From assembly GCA_012513125.1 (NCBI GenBank), contig JAAZCS010000314.1:1-5461 (forward strand): DNA of 5,461 bases. Reading direction: 5' to 3'. Position numbers and translations under genes: made by a program. Origin of the DNA: Treponema sp. Lineage in GTDB: Bacteria > Spirochaetota > Spirochaetia > Treponematales > Treponemataceae. Under the pieces are notes generated by a model. It was not told where the DNA came from and ran no database searches. It was given only the letters and a program-made list of their open reading frames with translations. Below are positions 1 to 5,461 of this stretch, piece after piece (the first letter of the stretch is position 1; every line of letters begins with the position of its first letter).

Positions 1-1391
1 AAGAAAAGATTGCTTTTGAAGAAGAAAATCAAGATTCATTTTGCAAAGGAAAACAGATTGTTCTTTTGCCAACAGGGGCTGGAAAATCTCTTTGTTTTCA
101 AATACCAGCTCTTCTTCTTGATGGACCAACACTAGTTATCTATCCCTTATTAGCACTTATGTCAGACCAGAAGCGACGAATGGATGAAGGAAATTTATGT
201 TCAGTTATTTTTAAAGGCGGAATGACCAAAAACGAACAAGAAGAAAATTTTAAGAAAATAAAAAATAAAACAAACATAATTCTTGCAAATCCTGAGATAT
301 TACAAAATGAAGAATTATTAAATCGGCTTGCTTCTTGCAACATTAAACATATAACAATTGATGAAGCTCATTGCGTTTCAGAATGGGGAGATTCATTTAG
401 ACCTTCTTATTTGAATTTAGGAAAAGTAATCAAAAAAATCAATCCCCCTCTTGTTACCGCTTTCACTGCAACTGCATCTCCAGAAGTTTTAACTAGGATT
501 TCTTCCATTTTATTTGATGGGGAAGTCCATCTTGTAAGAAGTGAAAGCGATAGGCAAAATATTCATTATTTTGTGAGAAAAACTGCCGCAAAGAGCAAAG
601 AAGTGGCAATTCTTTCAAAAACAGAAGTTAAACCAATGATTATTTTCTGCGGAACAAGAATAAAAGCAGAAGAAATAGCGGAAGAACTCAATATGATTCA
701 CGGACAAAACAAAGTAAAGTTTTATCATGCAGTATTATCAAGAGAAGAGAAATCAATTGTTGAAAAATGGTTTTATGATAGCGATGAGGGAATTTTATGT
801 GCAACTTGTGCTTATGGAATGGGTGTTGATAAAAAAAATATTCGAACAGTAATTCACCTAGAAGCTCCAACTACTGTTGAAGCATATGTACAGGAAGCAG
901 GAAGAGGTGGCAGAGACGGAAATATTTCAAAGGCCATATTGTTATGGAGTTTAGATGATCATATAAATTTTTCAGCTTTTCCAGACAAATCAAGAAAGTC
1001 ATTGATTAAATTATTTGCAGAAACAAATGATTGTAGGCGACAGATAATTCTGGATGCACTAGGAGGCGAGAAAGCGGTGTGCAGTGGCTGTGATTTATGT
1101 TTTTCCAAACTCAACAAAAATGTAAAACCAGATATTGTTGATTGGAAACTAGCCTTTGAACTTATAAAAAAAAGGAAAAACTTCTATACCAAAAGTGAAA
1201 TTCAAAACGATTTGATATTAGAAATGAATAAAAACGCACGTAATATCACTCACTTAAATATTTGGAATCATTCAGACACAGCAGAAATAATCAGACAGTT
1301 AGAATCATCTGGGAAAATAAAAGAAAATACACTTTTTTGGAAAAGACGATTGATGATAAATAATCATAGAAAAGATTTGTGCGATATATAA
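1..1391 (+). CDS. recQ: RecQ-family ATP-dependent DNA helicase, 5' truncated by window edge
   Basis: This is a superfamily 2 helicase that should unwind DNA 3'-5' with ATP during recombination and repair. The reading frame is open to the left edge (first full codon at 3), so the TTG at 66 is not the start; the Walker A motif lies right there. In the 462 visible residues I see Walker A PTGAGKS (23-29), motif II DEAH (120-123) followed by the RecQ signature CVSEWG, motif III TATA (155-158), the motif V region AYGMGVDK (270-277) and motif VI QEAGRGGRDG (297-306). A RecQ zinc site follows, with Cys344 (in CRR), Cys360, Cys363 and Cys366. About 95 residues follow, enough for a winged helix, and there is no HRDC domain. 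Compared with E. coli RecQ, perhaps 20-25 N-terminal residues are missing. It is odd in having WGDSFRP where the classical enzyme has WGHDFRP, and NPEIL in place of the usual PERL-type motif. It converges on the next gene. The family is certain; equivalence to E. coli RecQ is not. Confidence 0.93.
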   Translation, partial: EKIAFEEENQDSFCKGKQIVLLPTGAGKSLCFQIPALLLDGPTLVIYPLLALMSDQKRRMDEGNLCSVIFKGGMTKNEQEENFKKIKNKTNIILANPEILQNEELLNRLASCNIKHITIDEAHCVSEWGDSFRPSYLNLGKVIKKINPPLVTAFTATASPEVLTRISSILFDGEVHLVRSESDRQNIHYFVRKTAAKSKEVAILSKTEVKPMIIFCGTRIKAEEIAEELNMIHGQNKVKFYHAVLSREEKSIVEKWFYDSDEGILCATCAYGMGVDKKNIRTVIHLEAPTTVEAYVQEAGRGGRDGNISKAILLWSLDDHINFSAFPDKSRKSLIKLFAETNDCRRQIILDALGGEKAVCSGCDLCFSKLNKNVKPDIVDWKLAFELIKKRKNFYTKSEIQNDLILEMNKNARNITHLNIWNHSDTAEIIRQLESSGKIKENTLFWKRRLMINNHRKDLCDI

Positions 1392-1396
1392 TCAAT

Positions 1397-1627
1397 TTAT
1401 TTAGTAGTATCAGATGTTGTTTCTGTAGAAGCTTTTATTTCTGTGCTTTCAGTTTTTGCAGCTGTTGCAGGCATTTTCTTTTTACCTTTCTTAACAGCTG
1501 GTTTCTTTTTGTAATTAACAACATACGAGGCAAATGTAACAATTAAAAAAACAACAACTATAGTTCCAATAACTCTAAAATCTGTTAAGACTGATAATAT
1601 TGTTGGAAAATATTCTTTTATCTGCAT
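1397..1627 (-). CDS. Small single-pass membrane protein with lysine-rich tail, function unknown
   Basis: I do not recognise this 76-residue protein. It has a short N-terminal region, one hydrophobic segment at about residues 19-38 (rich in V, I, F and L), then a very basic stretch at 40-51 with eight lysines. A low-complexity tail rich in T, S, A, E and K (53-76) follows and is probably disordered. By the positive-inside rule the lysine-rich tail should be cytoplasmic and the N-terminus outside. There is no lipobox or cleavable signal peptide pattern. The ATG at 1627 is the natural start, although it has no Shine-Dalgarno sequence. The ORF fills the space between recQ and the hisH promoter region, and its stop lies 5 bp from the recQ stop, which supports it being real. 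It could be a small membrane anchor or scaffold, but nothing in the sequence shows a function. Confidence 0.72.
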   Translation of the reverse strand: MQIKEYFPTILSVLTDFRVIGTIVVVFLIVTFASYVVNYKKKPAVKKGKKKMPATAAKTESTEIKASTETTSDTTK

Positions 1628-1659
1628 ATTTATTTATCGACATTTTTTTATTAAATATC

Positions 1660-1674
1660 ACTTGAAATACAAGT
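1660..1674. promoter_or_regulatory. Inverted repeat ACTTG-N5-CAAGT, possible operator
   Basis: There are perfect 5-bp arms (1660-1664 and 1670-1674) around AAATA, in the 69-bp divergent region between the small membrane protein gene and hisH. The repeat overlaps the candidate -35 of hisH (1662-1667), where a bound repressor would block transcription. The short arms could arise by chance in AT-rich DNA. No regulator is identified. Confidence 0.3.
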
Positions 1675-1690
1675 ATGTTTTCGGTACTTT
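1662..1690 (+). promoter_or_regulatory. Candidate promoter of hisH-hisF
   Basis: A TTGAAA -35 (1662-1667), 17-bp spacer and weak TACTTT -10 (1685-1690) end 6 nt before the hisH ATG, so transcription would begin at or next to the start codon. A competing reading is TTAAAT (1651-1656), 17 bp, TATGTT (1674-1679), giving a leader of about 10 nt. Neither option provides a Shine-Dalgarno sequence. The choice between them is uncertain. Confidence 0.4.
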
Positions 1691-1696
1691 TACATC

Positions 1697-2326
1697 ATGA
1701 TTGGAATTGTAGATTATAACGCAGGAAACATTACTAGTGTAGAACGTTCATTAACAAAACTCGGGATTGATTTTATTTTATCAAAAAAGCCAGAAGATTT
1801 AGCTAACTGTGACAAAATAATTTTTCCTGGAGTTGGAGACGCTTCATATGCAATGGAACAATTAAGGAAAACAGGATTTGACGCTTTCCTAAAAAAATGG
1901 AATGACGATAACAAACCACTTTTGGGTATATGTCTTGGCTCACAAATAATTTTTGACTGGTCAGAAGAAGGAGACACACAATGCCTTGGATTGGTAAATG
2001 GCAAAATAAAGCATTTTTACACAATAGATTCTTCTCTCAAAAATAAAGAAATAAAAGTGCCTCACATGGGTTGGAATGATTTAACATTTCAGAATAATTC
2101 TTCAGATATTTTATCGAATGTTCCAGCAAACTCCGACTTTTATTTTGTACATTCATATGTAATCTGCCCCGATGATGAAAAAGTTATAAAAGCTACAGTA
2201 AATTATGGAATAAAAGTTCCTGCAGTTATACAAAGTGGAAATATTTATGCCTGTCAGTTTCACCCTGAAAAAAGTGGAGAAATTGGATTACGAATATTAA
2301 ATGATTTTTGCAAGAATAACCAATAG
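1697..2326 (+). CDS. hisH: Imidazole glycerol phosphate synthase, glutaminase subunit HisH
   Basis: HisH is the class I glutamine amidotransferase half of cytoplasmic imidazole glycerol phosphate synthase. It hydrolyses glutamine and passes ammonia to HisF. The 209 residues match the family's usual length of about 200. The N-terminus (IVDYNAGN, residues 4-11) and the oxyanion-strand region PGVG (44-47) are typical. The catalytic triad is complete: nucleophile Cys79 in GICLGSQ, and His189 and Glu191 in QFHPEKSG near the C-terminus. PHMGWN (122-127) is the conserved HisH motif that helps to tell it from PurQ, CarA and other class I amidotransferases. The ATG at 1697 gives the expected N-terminus directly, with no Shine-Dalgarno sequence upstream. 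hisF follows 9 bp after the stop, as expected for subunits made together. No other his gene is in the window. Confidence 0.95.
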   Translation: MIGIVDYNAGNITSVERSLTKLGIDFILSKKPEDLANCDKIIFPGVGDASYAMEQLRKTGFDAFLKKWNDDNKPLLGICLGSQIIFDWSEEGDTQCLGLVNGKIKHFYTIDSSLKNKEIKVPHMGWNDLTFQNNSSDILSNVPANSDFYFVHSYVICPDDEKVIKATVNYGIKVPAVIQSGNIYACQFHPEKSGEIGLRILNDFCKNNQ

Positions 2327-2328
2327 GA
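2325..2328 (+). promoter_or_regulatory. Shine-Dalgarno of hisF, overlapping the hisH stop codon
   Basis: AGGA begins inside the hisH TAG stop codon and sits 7 nt before the hisF ATG. Ribosomes ending on hisH would be delivered to the hisF start, favouring coupled translation of the two subunits. It is the only clear Shine-Dalgarno sequence at a gene start in the window. Confidence 0.7.
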
Positions 2329-2335
2329 ATTAATT

Positions 2336-3100
2336 ATGTTAAAAAAAAGAATTATTATTTGTCTTGATGTAAAAGATGGAAGAACAACAAAAGGTATTCA
2401 ATTTAAAAATAATGCTGACATAGGCGATCCTGTTGAAATGGCGTCAGAATATTACAAACAGGGAGTTGATGAGCTTGTATTTTACGATATTATCGCATCT
2501 GCTCGCGGAAGAGGTCCAATATTGGATTTAATTTCCAGAGTTGCAAGTCAAGTTTTCATTCCTTTTTGTGTTGGAGGCGGAATCACTACAATGGACGATA
2601 TTCGTTCAACAATTCTGGCTGGTGCAGAAAAAGTATCACTCAATTCTCAAGCTGTCAAAAATCCAGATTTGATTCGAGAAGGTGCACGAACTTTTGGGAA
2701 TCAATGCATTGTTCTTGGAATGGACGCAAAAAGAGACGAGCTAATGCCTTCGGGATACAGGGTTGTTATCAATGGTGGAAGAACAGAAACACAACTAGAT
2801 GCACTTGAATGGGCAAAAGAAGCAGTCTCTCTTGGTGCTGGAGAAATTGTCCTTAATTCTATTGATTCAGATGGAATGACAAATGGATATGAAATCCCAC
2901 TTACAAAATTGATTTCAGAAAATACAACTGTACCAATTATTGCTTCAGGAGGTGGCGGAACACCGTTACATTTGAAAGAAGTGTTAACAGAAGGAAAAGC
3001 CGATGCTGCCTTAATTGCGACAATGGTTCACTCTGGAAAATATACAGTTGGATCTATAAAGAAAGAACTTGAAGAATACGGTATAAATATTAGAAAATAA
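2336..3100 (+). CDS. hisF: Imidazole glycerol phosphate synthase, cyclase subunit HisF
   Basis: HisF is the TIM-barrel half of imidazole glycerol phosphate synthase. It takes ammonia from HisH and converts PRFAR to imidazole glycerol phosphate and AICAR. The 254 residues match the family length. The two catalytic aspartates are present at the standard positions, Asp11 (CLDVKDGR) and Asp130 (GMDAKR), and the loop-1 lysine Lys19 is kept. Phosphate-binding glycines appear as VGGGI (79-83) and ASGGGG (203-208). LNSIDSDGM (173-181) stands where many HisF proteins have LTSMDRDGT. From memory, the LNSID and QCIVLGMD forms also occur in desulfovibrio-type HisF, so I read them as a subfamily mark and not as loss of function. 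The gene lies 9 bp after hisH in the same operon and ends 3 bp from the convergent queD stop. Confidence 0.96.
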   Translation: MLKKRIIICLDVKDGRTTKGIQFKNNADIGDPVEMASEYYKQGVDELVFYDIIASARGRGPILDLISRVASQVFIPFCVGGGITTMDDIRSTILAGAEKVSLNSQAVKNPDLIREGARTFGNQCIVLGMDAKRDELMPSGYRVVINGGRTETQLDALEWAKEAVSLGAGEIVLNSIDSDGMTNGYEIPLTKLISENTTVPIIASGGGGTPLHLKEVLTEGKADAALIATMVHSGKYTVGSIKKELEEYGINIRK

Positions 3101-3103
3101 TTT

Positions 3104-3505
3104 TTAATATATGCTATATCTCGCCCTGCTTGTTTCTGTTTCAAACACATCTACAGCAAACAAGAAGGCTTCTTTTTTTCCGACATAATAGGATAAATCG
3201 ATTTTCTCTTCTTTTAGTTGAGATATTACGTCGTTATATACAAACATTGCAATTCGTTCGGCACTGGGATTTTGATTGAAAATTTCCATATCATTCAAAT
3301 TTGTATGATCCATTTTTTTACAAGAAGCTCGCAATGCTGTTTTAAGCTTTGTAAAATCCAACAACATTCCACCTTCATTCAATATATCGCCTCTTACATG
3401 AGCATAAACCTTATAATTATGCCCATGTAGATTCTCACACTTTCCATTATAATCTTTCAAAAAATGAGCTGCTGAAAAATCAGCTTGCACTCTACATTCA
3501 AACAT
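3104..3505 (-). CDS. queD: 6-carboxytetrahydropterin synthase (QueD / PTPS family)
   Basis: QueD converts 7,8-dihydroneopterin triphosphate to 6-carboxy-5,6,7,8-tetrahydropterin, an early step towards preQ0 and queuosine in tRNA. With the ATG start the protein has 133 residues, close to the family's 120-140. Zinc ligands are His14 (FSAAH), His27 and His29 (LHGH). The active-site cysteine is Cys23 (CENLHGH), followed by Asp66-His67 (MDHTNLND), NPSAE (79-83) and the C-terminal substrate-binding ET at 122-123 (VFETETSRARY). I chose the ATG at 3505 over the in-frame GTG at 3520, because the five extra codons contain a perfect TATAAT and the family normally starts right at this point. Around residues 95-115 the protein is a little longer than E. 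coli QueD. No queC, queE or folE is in the window. A mammalian-type pyruvoyl-tetrahydropterin synthase role is less likely in a bacterium. Confidence 0.9.
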   Translation of the reverse strand: MFECRVQADFSAAHFLKDYNGKCENLHGHNYKVYAHVRGDILNEGGMLLDFTKLKTALRASCKKMDHTNLNDMEIFNQNPSAERIAMFVYNDVISQLKEEKIDLSYYVGKKEAFLFAVDVFETETSRARYSIY

Positions 3506-3511
3506 TCTCAA

Positions 3512-3517
3512 ATTATA
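3512..3517 (-). promoter_or_regulatory. -10 element of queD promoter
   Basis: On the minus strand this is a perfect TATAAT, ending 6 nt before the queD ATG at 3505. Initiation would therefore fall at or next to the start codon, giving a leaderless message. No convincing -35 lies 16-18 bp upstream, and there is no Shine-Dalgarno sequence before the ATG. The hexamer occupies codons 2-3 of the alternative GTG-started frame. Confidence 0.55.
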
Positions 3518-3601
3518 CACATAATTTTTATAAACATAAATAGTGGTATCAAAAGATTTATAAATTAAAGAATGAACTAAAATTAAAAATTGAATACAGG
3601 C

Positions 3602-3629
3602 TTGATTTTTATTAACTTCTGATTATGAT
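3602..3629 (+). promoter_or_regulatory. Candidate promoter of murE
   Basis: A TTGATT -35 (3602-3607), 16-bp spacer and TATGAT -10 (3624-3629, five of six consensus bases) end 6 nt before the murE ATG. An A-rich stretch at about 3578-3593 could act as an UP element. No Shine-Dalgarno sequence precedes the ATG, which fits transcription starting at the start codon itself. Confidence 0.55.
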
Positions 3630-3635
3630 TACAGA

Positions 3636-5399
3636 ATGACTAAGTTTTTATCACAAATATTACCATCTATCGACTGCAAAATTGTAACTGTTGATGGTAA
3701 TGAAATTGAAAATATTGATGAAATAGATAATATTCCCATAACAAGTCTAGTGTTTGATTCAAGAGAAGTAACAACTGATTCTTTATTTTTTGCACTTCAA
3801 GGAACTCATCTTGATGGAAACAAGTTTATTCCATCTGCAATAAAAAATGGTGCAAACGCTGTTATTTATCAGGATGACTTATCAGAAAATCTTCAAAAAG
3901 AAATTGCAAAAGTTATTACTGAAAGAACCATAGACAATGAACTTTCTAATAACATACATAAATTTGCTCCTGTTTTGATTAAAGTAAAAGATAGCAGGAT
4001 TGCAATGTCGCCTCTTAGTGATTCATTTTATGACTCTCCTTCAAAAAGACTGATTGTAATTGGTGTTACAGGAACAGAAGGAAAAAGCTCAACCGTTTCA
4101 TTCATTTGGCAATTACTCAAAAAATGTGGATTTAAAGCAGGATTTATTTCTACTGTTGAATATTCATTTGGAAACGAAGCCCTTCCAAACCCTCAGCACC
4201 AAACTACGCCAGAAGCACCAATTATTCAACATCATTTAAACAAAATGTTAGAAAATGGATGTTCATATGCGGTAGTAGAGGCATCTTCACACGGGCTATC
4301 TGCAAAACTGAATAGATGTGGAAATGTTATTTTCGATTGTGCTATATTTATGAATGTAACATTGGAACATCTTGAATTTCATAAGAATTTTGAAAATTAT
4401 CGAAATGATAAAGCAAATTTATTCAGAGCTTTGGATAAAACTTCGCACATAAAAGTAATTTCTGGAGAACAAAGAAAAATCAATTCAATTGGTATCGTAA
4501 ATCTTGAAGATCCTTCTGCCTCTTTTTTCATGAATGCTACAAAAAGTAATATCTATGGATTCACAACTGAAGGCAAAGCTAGAATGGCAGCTTGGGAAAA
4601 AGGTGAGGATTCAATTCCTCTTCCAAAAATTCCAGAACACACACGATATATGGTAGCTCATAACATTGCATCAATCACACATGGATTATCTTTCAATATC
4701 GACACAGATGGAGAAAATGCCCTTTTTGATTCAGATTATGATTCAGTAAGACCAAGAGAACATTTTAACATTGACATAAAATCATATCTTCCAGGTGCAT
4801 TTAACACATACAATATTATGGCTTCATTAATTGCTGTTAGCAGTGTTACAAATCTTTCATTTGAACAGATTGCAAAACATACAACGGAACTTAATCCTAT
4901 AAAAGGGAGAATGACTGTAATAGAAGAAGGTCAAGATTTTGAAGTAATTGTAGATTATGCACACACGCCTTCCTCTTTTGAAACAATTTTTCCTCCTTTA
5001 CGAAAAAGATTATCAGGAAAACTTTTTGCATTATTCGGAAGCGGTGGCGAAAGAGATCTTACAAAACGACCACTTCAAGGCGAAATGGCTGCAAAATATT
5101 GTGATGTCATAGTTTTAGCCGATGAAGATCCTCGTGGTGAAGATCCAGAAAAATTATTAAGAGATATTGCTGTTGGTGCAGAAAAAATGGGTAAAATAAT
5201 GGGTGAAAATCTTTTTATTATCCATGAAAGGCAAAAGGCAATTAGAGCAGTATTGAAAATGGCAAGAAAAGGCGACATAGTGTTATTTCTTGGAAAGGCT
5301 CACGAAAATAGTATTATTTATAAAGATTTTGTTATGCCATATGATGAGATTACAGAAGTAAAAACAGCATTGAATGAATTAAAATTAACAAACCGGTAA
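3636..5399 (+). CDS. murE: MurE-type UDP-N-acetylmuramyl-tripeptide synthetase, long variant
   Basis: This cytoplasmic Mur ligase uses ATP to add the third stem-peptide residue to UDP-MurNAc-L-Ala-D-Glu. The UDP-substrate domain shows DSREV (41-45) and LDGNKF (59-64). The central ATPase domain has P-loop GTEGKSS (146-152), TTPEAP (190-195), EASSHGL (215-221), NVTLEHLEFH (240-249) and Lys259 in DKANLF, the expected carbamylated lysine. The C-terminal domain has GAFNTYN (387-393), KGRM (423-426), DYAHTP (440-445), FGSGGERDLTKRP (467-479), EDPR (497-500) and GKAHE (553-557). At 587 residues it is about 90 longer than usual. Part of this lies at about 78-137 and part in an insert of about 45 residues between Lys259 and GAFN. 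The position of the DNPR motif of diaminopimelate enzymes reads EDPR, so the amino acid added may differ; spirochaetes often use ornithine. SSHGL and DYAHTP favour MurE over MurF or MurC. Upstream is a divergent promoter region shared with queD. Confidence 0.9.
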   Translation: MTKFLSQILPSIDCKIVTVDGNEIENIDEIDNIPITSLVFDSREVTTDSLFFALQGTHLDGNKFIPSAIKNGANAVIYQDDLSENLQKEIAKVITERTIDNELSNNIHKFAPVLIKVKDSRIAMSPLSDSFYDSPSKRLIVIGVTGTEGKSSTVSFIWQLLKKCGFKAGFISTVEYSFGNEALPNPQHQTTPEAPIIQHHLNKMLENGCSYAVVEASSHGLSAKLNRCGNVIFDCAIFMNVTLEHLEFHKNFENYRNDKANLFRALDKTSHIKVISGEQRKINSIGIVNLEDPSASFFMNATKSNIYGFTTEGKARMAAWEKGEDSIPLPKIPEHTRYMVAHNIASITHGLSFNIDTDGENALFDSDYDSVRPREHFNIDIKSYLPGAFNTYNIMASLIAVSSVTNLSFEQIAKHTTELNPIKGRMTVIEEGQDFEVIVDYAHTPSSFETIFPPLRKRLSGKLFALFGSGGERDLTKRPLQGEMAAKYCDVIVLADEDPRGEDPEKLLRDIAVGAEKMGKIMGENLFIIHERQKAIRAVLKMARKGDIVLFLGKAHENSIIYKDFVMPYDEITEVKTALNELKLTNR

Positions 5400-5461
5400 T
5401 TATCAACAAACCTTTGTTTTTATAGGAGATTTAATCAAAAGATTGCCAAAAATAGCGTCAA
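5400..5461. other. Unassigned right edge with an isolated AGGAGA
   Basis: These 62 bases after murE hold AGGAGA at 5424-5429, which resembles a Shine-Dalgarno sequence, but no ATG follows before the edge. The only candidate start is a TTG at 5443, 13 nt downstream, which is rather far. On the minus strand a frame open from the edge ends at a stop at 5403-5405 and could equally be the end of a convergent gene. Nothing can be called. Confidence 0.25.

Noticed and set aside
66..68. TTG as the start codon of the helicase
   Set aside because: The frame is open upstream to the window edge, with helicase-like sequence running directly into Walker A, so the real start lies left of the window.
1714..2024. 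Minus-strand ORFs of 96 and 73 codons opposite hisH
   Set aside because: They are shadows of a well-conserved gene and show no domain, start signal or sensible composition.
3107..3119. ATATA-TGC-TATAT inverted repeat at the hisF/queD junction
   Set aside because: The stem is only A-T pairs with a 3-nt loop and no T-run on either side, and it lies in the queD coding end.
3218..3430. Plus-strand 70-codon ORF opposite queD
   Set aside because: It is a shadow frame of a clear QueD; its residues show no motif.
1..3505. A 7-deazaguanine DNA modification or defence island, suggested by a RecQ-like helicase near queD
   Set aside because: The genes are 1.7 kb apart, on opposite strands and separated by hisHF, and no dpdA-like, queC, queE or folE gene is present.
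3625..3639. Mini-ORF ATG-ATT-ACA-GAA-TGA overlapping the murE start as ATGA
   Set aside because: It lacks a Shine-Dalgarno sequence and coincides with the TATGAT -10 hexamer, which explains the bases better. Four codons are too few to support as a leader peptide.
5405..5421. AACAAACCTTTGTT followed by T-run as a murE terminator
   Set aside because: The stem is at most five mostly A-T pairs around a 4-nt loop, too weak for a convincing intrinsic terminator.

Overview
The window is an AT-rich, densely packed bacterial stretch holding six genes: a RecQ-family helicase cut by the left edge, a small membrane protein, hisH and hisF, a QueD-type 6-carboxytetrahydropterin synthase, and a long MurE-type muramyl-peptide ligase. 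The AT-rich coding, sparse Shine-Dalgarno (SD) sequences, the MurE sequence and the gene set suggest a spirochaete, most likely a host-associated Treponema. That assignment rests on recollection of family sequences, not a search. No RNA gene, mobile element, CRISPR array or long repeat was seen.

Layout: recQ (+, 1-1391, 5' truncated) runs head-on into the small membrane protein gene (-, 1397-1627), with 5 bp between their stops. A 69-bp divergent region (1628-1696) separates that gene from hisH-hisF (+, 1697-3100). The two his genes form a tight operon, and the hisF SD overlaps the hisH stop codon. hisF runs head-on into queD (-, 3104-3505), with 3 bp between the stops. A 130-bp divergent region (3506-3635) separates queD from murE (+, 3636-5399). 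The last 62 bases hold no gene that can be called.

Function: HisH releases ammonia from glutamine and HisF uses it to make imidazole glycerol phosphate and AICAR, linking histidine and purine synthesis. QueD makes the 6-carboxytetrahydropterin precursor of queuosine. MurE adds the third amino acid of the peptidoglycan stem peptide. RecQ is a DNA-repair helicase. These are housekeeping jobs with no obvious common pathway, and no new system or defence island is visible.

The most notable signal is in the starts. queD and murE have good -10 hexamers ending exactly 6 nt before the ATG and have no SD. hisH shows a weaker version of the same arrangement. The internal operon gene hisF does have an SD. 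This suggests leaderless transcripts for the first genes of these units, and it moves the queD start from an upstream GTG to the ATG at 3505.
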